This document shows positions 59,640 to 64,000 of a stretch of 64,000 nt of DNA, piece after piece. The notes below the pieces were generated by a model, which had not been told where the DNA came from, did not search any database, and saw only the letters and a list, made by a program, of their open reading frames with translations. Position 1 is the first letter of the stretch. Each line of letters starts with the position of its first letter. Source of the DNA: Epiperipatus broadwayi. Taxonomy: Eukaryota; Onychophora; Udeonychophora; Euonychophora; Peripatidae. A program made the translations under genes and the position numbers. The stretch covers positions 7,873,576 through 7,937,575 of the forward strand of contig JAQFVV010000036.1 in assembly GCA_028023455.1 (NCBI GenBank). Direction: 5' to 3'.

Positions 59640-60287
59640 CTATTAATGGCATAAGGGTTGTCTGCTTTAAAACATGCTTTTACATTCTGCTTGGTGTCAT
59701 TGCACTGAGAGCACATGATCTTAGCTTGTGTGATCAGAAGGTTTTTGATGTTCCAAAATATTGAGCTGCCTTTAGATTTGATTTTTGCCTTATTGTAAAC
59801 ATATGTGCTGTGCTACTTGGATGGTCAGTGTTGCACATGTCTCACCATAGCATGTTAGCTCCGCAACCTATTTGGGGGCATGTCATCTTGTACACTACTT
59901 GTAGGGTTTGGCCCTGTGTAATTTTATTCTTTGAATTATTGATCAATCTGTTGGCATGCAGTGGAGTGTTATAACTTACCTTGAAATCAGTGGCAAGTTT
60001 TATAACCAATTTTTTGCCCACATTAGGTATGTAGGGCAATAGCATACATGGTTTGTCTTCTTTGACCTGATTAGCTATTAAATTGTAAAACTGCTTGACT
60101 CTCCTATTGATGGTTGTTTGTTTGAATCCAAAATTTGTCAGGAAGTTGTTTTTTCTGTCAGCTTCAAATCTGCATAAGTGGTGGTTTCTGAACAGGAAAG
60201 CTGGCAGATCAGCCAATTTGTGTTAATGGTGAATTAGAGTATGGATGGATATAACCTCTTATTTCTAATGATTTAATAATTATACAA
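59640..60287 (-). pseudogene. PLE-8 thumb/linker/GIY-YIG portion
   Basis: The frame 60216-59842 reads LPAFLFRNHHLCRFEADRKN, QTTINRRVKQFYNLIANQVK, TPLHANRLINNSKNKI and QVVYKMTCPQIGCGANMLW. It is the PLE linker and first half of the nuclease, broken exactly at the YYGE segment by a frameshift (TCYGETCATLTIQV in the next frame). Just before it IIKSLEIRGYIHP continues across to the Merlin junction. Confidence 0.8.
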
Positions 60288-60718
60288 GGTAATCCTGACT
60301 TATAGCGATCTTGACAGTTCACCCTTTATTTTTAAAAAACTTAACTACATTTTTTCCTACCTTATGTATCCAACTTTAATCAGTGTATCTAACAATAAAT
60401 AAACTATGTCTAAATATAAATGTAGCCCTCTATTTTTAAAATACTTAACTATAAATAAACTATGTCTAAATATAAATGTAGCCCTCTATTTTTAAAATAC
60501 TTAACTACATTTTTTTTTTACCAAATGTATCCAACTTAATCAGTGTATCTAACAATAAATAAACTATGTCTAAATATAAATGTTAATAAAAAAAAATTTA
60601 ATAAAACTTACATTTTTATGCGTACTTTTCACTTGGAATGTATATCTAGCAGTCTTTACTGTATATATAACTATAAATAAATAAAGTATATTAGCTATAA
60701 ATGTTTTTACATAAAGAT
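60288..60718 (+). repeat. Merlin left terminal inverted repeat with internal tandem copies
   Basis: Matches the reverse complement of the right repeat. A segment containing aactatgtctaaatataaatg and tagccctctatttttaaa is present two to three times (about 60395-60565), which makes the left repeat longer than the right. Confidence 0.85.
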
Positions 60719-60779
60719 GAATAAAAAAAAAAGAACTTAACATTTTTATGCGTAGTTTGCAGCTACACAAGCGAGGAAA

Positions 60780-61661
60780 TGCACGAAAAGGCTGTCATGT
60801 TCGTGCATATTTCTGAATGAAAATTTCTGCAGGTAGGATGAGATCAAAGGTCTGCTCATACCAAATTGGTATTTTAGCTTACGCTTTGCTCTCATCCACA
60901 TATTTTCCACATTATTAGTATGTATAAGTTAGTCGTATGGGTCAACAAAGTTGTCTTGATGGATGACAACAGAGTGGAGATATATACCTTTTTGAAAGAC
61001 CACTGATATTATATGCACGCCAGCCATCACTGATGATATGTGTTCCAGGCAAAATGTATTGCTGGATGAGCATTTCCAGAGTGTCAGCCGATCTGTCTGC
61101 GATTTCAGTTAAGAAACATTTTTGGGAGCTTCTTTCTACCCCACTGAACATGGCCCTCTCTGATTGCCCCTCTGTTGTATTTCCGATGGAAGTAGGACCC
61201 ATCTATCTCCACTATCTGTGGTTCACCGTTGTCATCAAATCTGCCAAGACGTGCTGGATTTCTGTCAAAATATGTAGCACATTCTTCCCAGCAAAAATAA
61301 CACCAGTCTATGACCACTCGTTCGCTGACCTCAGTCTCGTGAACAATAATGTGAATTGGAAAATTATTTGACCAGCAAAATGCTATATGAACAATGGAGT
61401 TCAAAGACAGATGGCTTCGGAAAAAAAATGAACCACTTCTTACTGATGTACGTTGGTGAAACATTTTGCATTGCCATCTAACACCATCTTTGCTGGCCGA
61501 ATATTTACCAGTGAACACTGAATATTGCATCGCAGACATAGCATGCTATTATTTAACAAATGCCTCCTGTCAAGCCACTTCAAGTACAATTCCACAGTTT
61601 GAAATTGTTCTAGCAGATGACGAGTATTCCATGTTTCTGCCAGAACATTCACAACATCCAC
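60780..61661 (-). pseudogene. Merlin (ISXO2/IS1016-like) DDE transposase, frameshifted
   Basis: Pieces in order: N-terminal helix and zinc-ribbon half in YLKWLDRRHLLNNSMLCLRC (61661-61440). In the next frame, DGVRWQCKMFHQRTSVRSGS gives the W-x-C and the H-x-T-S-V-R-S-G-S motif. First catalytic Asp in VEIDGSYFHRKYNRG. After a frameshift near 61110-61200, MFSGVERSSQKCFLTEIADR and the second Asp in HIISDGWRAY. Then, after a frameshift and an in-frame TAA, HTNNVENMWMRAKRKLKYQF with the histidine and catalytic Glu, followed by the C-terminal SSYLQKFSFRN. All three catalytic residues are recognisable, but at least three breaks make it inactive. Confidence 0.88.
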
Positions 61662-61963
61662 AATTTCGTGGAGGAACTAAAGATGTGATAGACACTCTAT
61701 CTGCCATTTTTCAAAAAGCAAAAATTTCACGCGGCAAAAATTACACGTGACAAAAGTAGTTCATAATTTTGATAGCAGGGACTTTTTGGTGACACTTTTG
61801 CCACACAACATATATCTAAATAGAGCATAAAAATGTAAGTTTTATTACATTTTATTTATTAATCTTCATGTAAAAAATACATTTATAGTTAGATATACTT
61901 TGCAATTACGTAGTGAGAATAATGTAGTTCGAAACACGGATCCTGCCTGCAGGAAATTTATGT

Positions 61964-62253
61964 AAAAACATTTATAGTTAATCTTTATGTAAAAACATTT
62001 ATAGTTAATATACTTTATTTATTTATAGTTATATATACAGTAAAGACCGCTAGATATACATTCCAAGTGAAAAGTACACATAAAAATGTAAGTTTTATGA
62101 AATTTTTTTTTATTAACATTTATATTTAGACATAGGTTATTTATTGTTAGATATACTGATTAAAGTTGGATACATTTGGTAGGAAAAAAAATGTAGTTAA
62201 GTTTTTTAAAAATAGAGGGCGAAGTGTCGAGACCGCTATAAGTTAGGATTACC
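61964..62253 (-). repeat. Merlin right terminal inverted repeat
   Basis: Reads from the right end as ggtaatcctaacttatagcg and then matches the left repeat through ccaagtgaaaagta-type sequence to tgtttttacataaag. Confidence 0.88.
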
Positions 62254-63240
62254 ATCATACAATAGTTGAAATGTGTTGCATCTTTTTATATTTACAACTG
62301 TAAATGTCTGACTTTTTATTTTTTCATCTCCCCATATGCCATTTAGTGTTAATATTGTGAGTGCAGGGAAGTCATTCTGAATGCCTGTGGTTGTTTCTGG
62401 TGTAGATATAAATAGATCATTCACGTAATGTGTGTATACCATTTTAAGTGCTGAGGTATAGTATTTGGATAGAACTTGTTTTTCGTAGTGATTCAGAAAA
62501 ATACTTGACTGTTATTACACTCACTGTGAGACCCATAGGTCAACCATCCTTCATCTCGAACTACTTGCCTTCGAGTACTGCCAGAATATTTTCATCAAGC
62601 CATGTTAGAAATTCTGTAATGAAATTGATAAGTGTAAGAGGGCAATTCTTGTTTCTTAACTCGCTATTATTTTAATTGACAATTTTCAGGCAATAGAGCC
62701 ATAAAGTTAAGTTCAGTAACATCGAATGATGCAATTTTAAAACCCCGGCTTCATGGCTGCATTTCTAATTCTCTCCATGAATTTGAATGACAATCTAATC
62801 ATGTATTCTCCAAAGCCTATGCTGTCATGAGCCATTAATTCACCAATTTTGCTGTGTTGAAGTAGTATATCCCCCCAAAATCCAACATGTCTCAAAGGTG
62901 CATTTGGCTTGTGCATCTTTGCATTAGCAAACATTCTTCGCAGTGTCGAAGAAGATGGATAAATGCAAAAATATTGTGCCCATGAAATAGTTCTTTCTCA
63001 ATGTACCCGCAAAATTGAAGAAATTACCTTATCTCTATTTTATTATTGAAAACTGCCACATTTTTAAACTTCAGTTTATCTACATGGGCTTTGATTTTCG
63101 CTGTATACTGCATTCTATCCATTAGTACAAATAAAGGAATCTTCCTTGAGACAGGTGATTGCAGTCTTCAAGAAATTGCATTGTGTTCTTGATCTTTCCA
63201 CTCCAACTGTTAAACCTGTCATTCACGTGTCATGCCTTAT
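62254..63240 (-). pseudogene. PLE-8 RT portion
   Basis: The frame 62934-62737 has MFANAKMHKPNAPLRHVGFW and DSIGFGEYMIRLSFKFMERI (RT fingers). Around 62530-62600 the degraded palm contains KDGWPMGL. The frame 62442-62236 begins MVYTHYVNDLFIS, where the first catalytic Asp of Y-x-D-D has become Asn, followed by TLNGIWGDEKIKSQTFTVVN. It stops at the Merlin junction. Confidence 0.78.
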
Positions 63241-63369
63241 CGTTTTTGCGATGCATGTAATGATTTTTTTCTGTATGTGGGTTGTCCATTAATTTCTTTG
63301 ATAAAATAATCAGAAAATAATAGTAAATTGTTTATAACAACTATATAAATGTCAATAATAATTTTACAC

Positions 63370-64000
63370 ATAAAAAGCATTTTTTCAGCACCTAGTTTGG
63401 TGCTCTTTTCAAATGTTAATAATCTATTTAACATTAACAAAGTATTTCAGACGTAAAGTCATCTCATGTTCAGTAATGGAGTTAAAACAAGCAATAACAT
63501 TAAAATAAGTAAAGACCCTCATATATAAATCCAATAATTACAAAATACTTGACCATATCATTTATTACATGCATTATATGTATATCATTTTATATAATTT
63601 TCCATTCATTTTTAATTAACCAATTGTTAACCAAATTTGTAGAGGTTTAGAGGTTTTGCAAATATTCTGACAATTATTCCAATTATTTTTAATATATGTT
63701 TTATATATTTGTCTTTTTTTTTTTAATCTTTAATGTAATTTAATGGTTTAATAATTTTGTAGCATCTATTCTATGCCTATATTTCAAATAATGAATGTAT
63801 AATGTAGATTTATCATCTCATCTATTAATTGCATTCTTTGGCTCTTACCTCTAATTGTTTCCCAGTATGCCTAAAATAAATCATTTTACAAATTTCACAT
63901 GTAATTTTATATACAATTCCTTTTTTGTACCGTATATCATCCCTTAACTTATAATTATCTATTATGAGTTTTACTCTTTGCCCAGCCAATATTTATATTC
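63370..64000 (-). mobile_element. PLE-9, 3' part, cut by the window edge
   Basis: On the minus strand a GIY-YIG start is readable at about 63950-63830: GIVYKITCEICKMIYFRHTG, with GIVYK as the GIY half and YFRHTGKQ in place of YIGETxx. The 3' region has a hammerhead-like motif at 63381-63413. The rest of the element lies beyond 64000. Its nuclease sequence differs from the other families here. Confidence 0.65.
63381..63413 (-). ncRNA. Hammerhead-like motif of PLE-9
   Basis: Minus strand: core TTGAAAA (63412-63406) plus G, stem II AGCACC/GGTGCT (perfect 6 bp, AAACTA loop), GAAA (63386-63383). Core positions 3/8 are U/A. Stem III and stem I are not clear in this copy. Confidence 0.5.

Larger units (their letters stand above)
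60288..62253 (-). mobile_element. Merlin-superfamily DNA transposon (1966 bp) nested in PLE-8
   Basis: Ends GGTAATCC...GGATTACC are the tips of terminal inverted repeats about 290 bp long (left 60288-60718, enlarged by an internal duplication; right about 61964-62253). The flanks attatacaa (60279-60287) and atcatacaa (62254-62262) form a 9-bp target duplication with one mismatch. Merlin elements make 8-9 bp duplications. The interior encodes a decayed IS1016/ISXO2-type transposase on the minus strand. Confidence 0.92.
59480..63300 (-). mobile_element. PLE-8, split in two by a Merlin transposon
   Basis: The PLE coding runs from about 63240 down to 62254, is interrupted by the Merlin element (60288-62253), and resumes from 60287 to about 59640. 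The two halves join in the thumb region, where the upstream half ends just after the palm and the downstream half begins with the IIKSLEIRGYIHP block. The 3' motif is too degraded to call. This order dates the PLE as older than the Merlin insertion. Confidence 0.85.

Noticed and set aside
61033-61750. Plus-strand open frames over the Merlin element
   Set aside because: They are shadows of the minus-strand transposase, which has clear catalytic motifs.
1-64000. CRISPR arrays, tRNA or rRNA genes, bacterial operons
   Set aside because: No regularly spaced repeats with unique spacers, no cloverleaf with A and B boxes that I could support, and no ribosome-binding sites or operon spacing. The content is eukaryotic mobile DNA.

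Overview
This window looks like non-coding, repeat-rich DNA from the nuclear genome of an animal, most likely an invertebrate. It is very A+T-rich, with long (TA)n tracts, no operons and no compact gene arrangement. Nearly every readable protein belongs to a eukaryotic transposable element: Penelope-like retroelements (PLEs) with reverse transcriptase (RT) and GIY-YIG endonuclease, an RTE-type LINE tail, a ZMYM1-like hAT transposase, a Merlin (IS1016-type) transposase and a Tigger-like non-autonomous element. I cannot name the species. I found no convincing intact host gene, tRNA, rRNA or CRISPR array.

Layout. 0.9-2.9 kb: decayed PLE. 3.3-5.5 kb: broken unidentified coding sequence with a 481-bp tandem duplication. 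6.6-10.9 kb and 30.6-34.8 kb: two closely similar copies of a ~4.25-kb element with TG...CA ends, ATAT flanks and a CCAAT/TATA promoter; 24.1-30.4 kb: a 6.36-kb relative. These look like very long solo LTRs inserted in (TA)n. 11.7-13.1 kb: PLE with a clean 371-codon frame. 15.4-16.1 kb: tiny PLE with inverted arms. 16.1-19.6 kb: two tandem duplications. 19.6-20.3 kb: LINE tail. 22.5-23.8 kb: two PLE remnants. 35.8-37.3 kb: PLE of a second family. 38.05-42.64 kb: complete hAT element with 8-bp target duplication. 44.6-46.0 kb: unidentified coding-like remnant. 46.5-47.6 kb: Tigger-like element. 47.9-51.2 kb: tandem PLEs of a third family. 52.5-54.7, 57.5-59.3 and 59.5-63.3 kb: further PLEs, the last split by a Merlin element. 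63.4 kb to the right edge: start of another PLE.

The most interesting signal is in the PLEs. Near the 3' ends of most copies is a short structured motif on the element's sense strand with hammerhead-ribozyme topology: a stem I, a core of type NUGANNA, a stem II, GAAA, and a very short, often self-complementary stem III. In place of the standard C3-G8 core pair, the copies here have A-U or U-A, so the two positions covary. All thirteen recognisable PLE copies lie on the minus strand, while the three LTR-like elements lie on the plus strand. Local tandem duplications of about 50 to 840 bp recur in many different elements.
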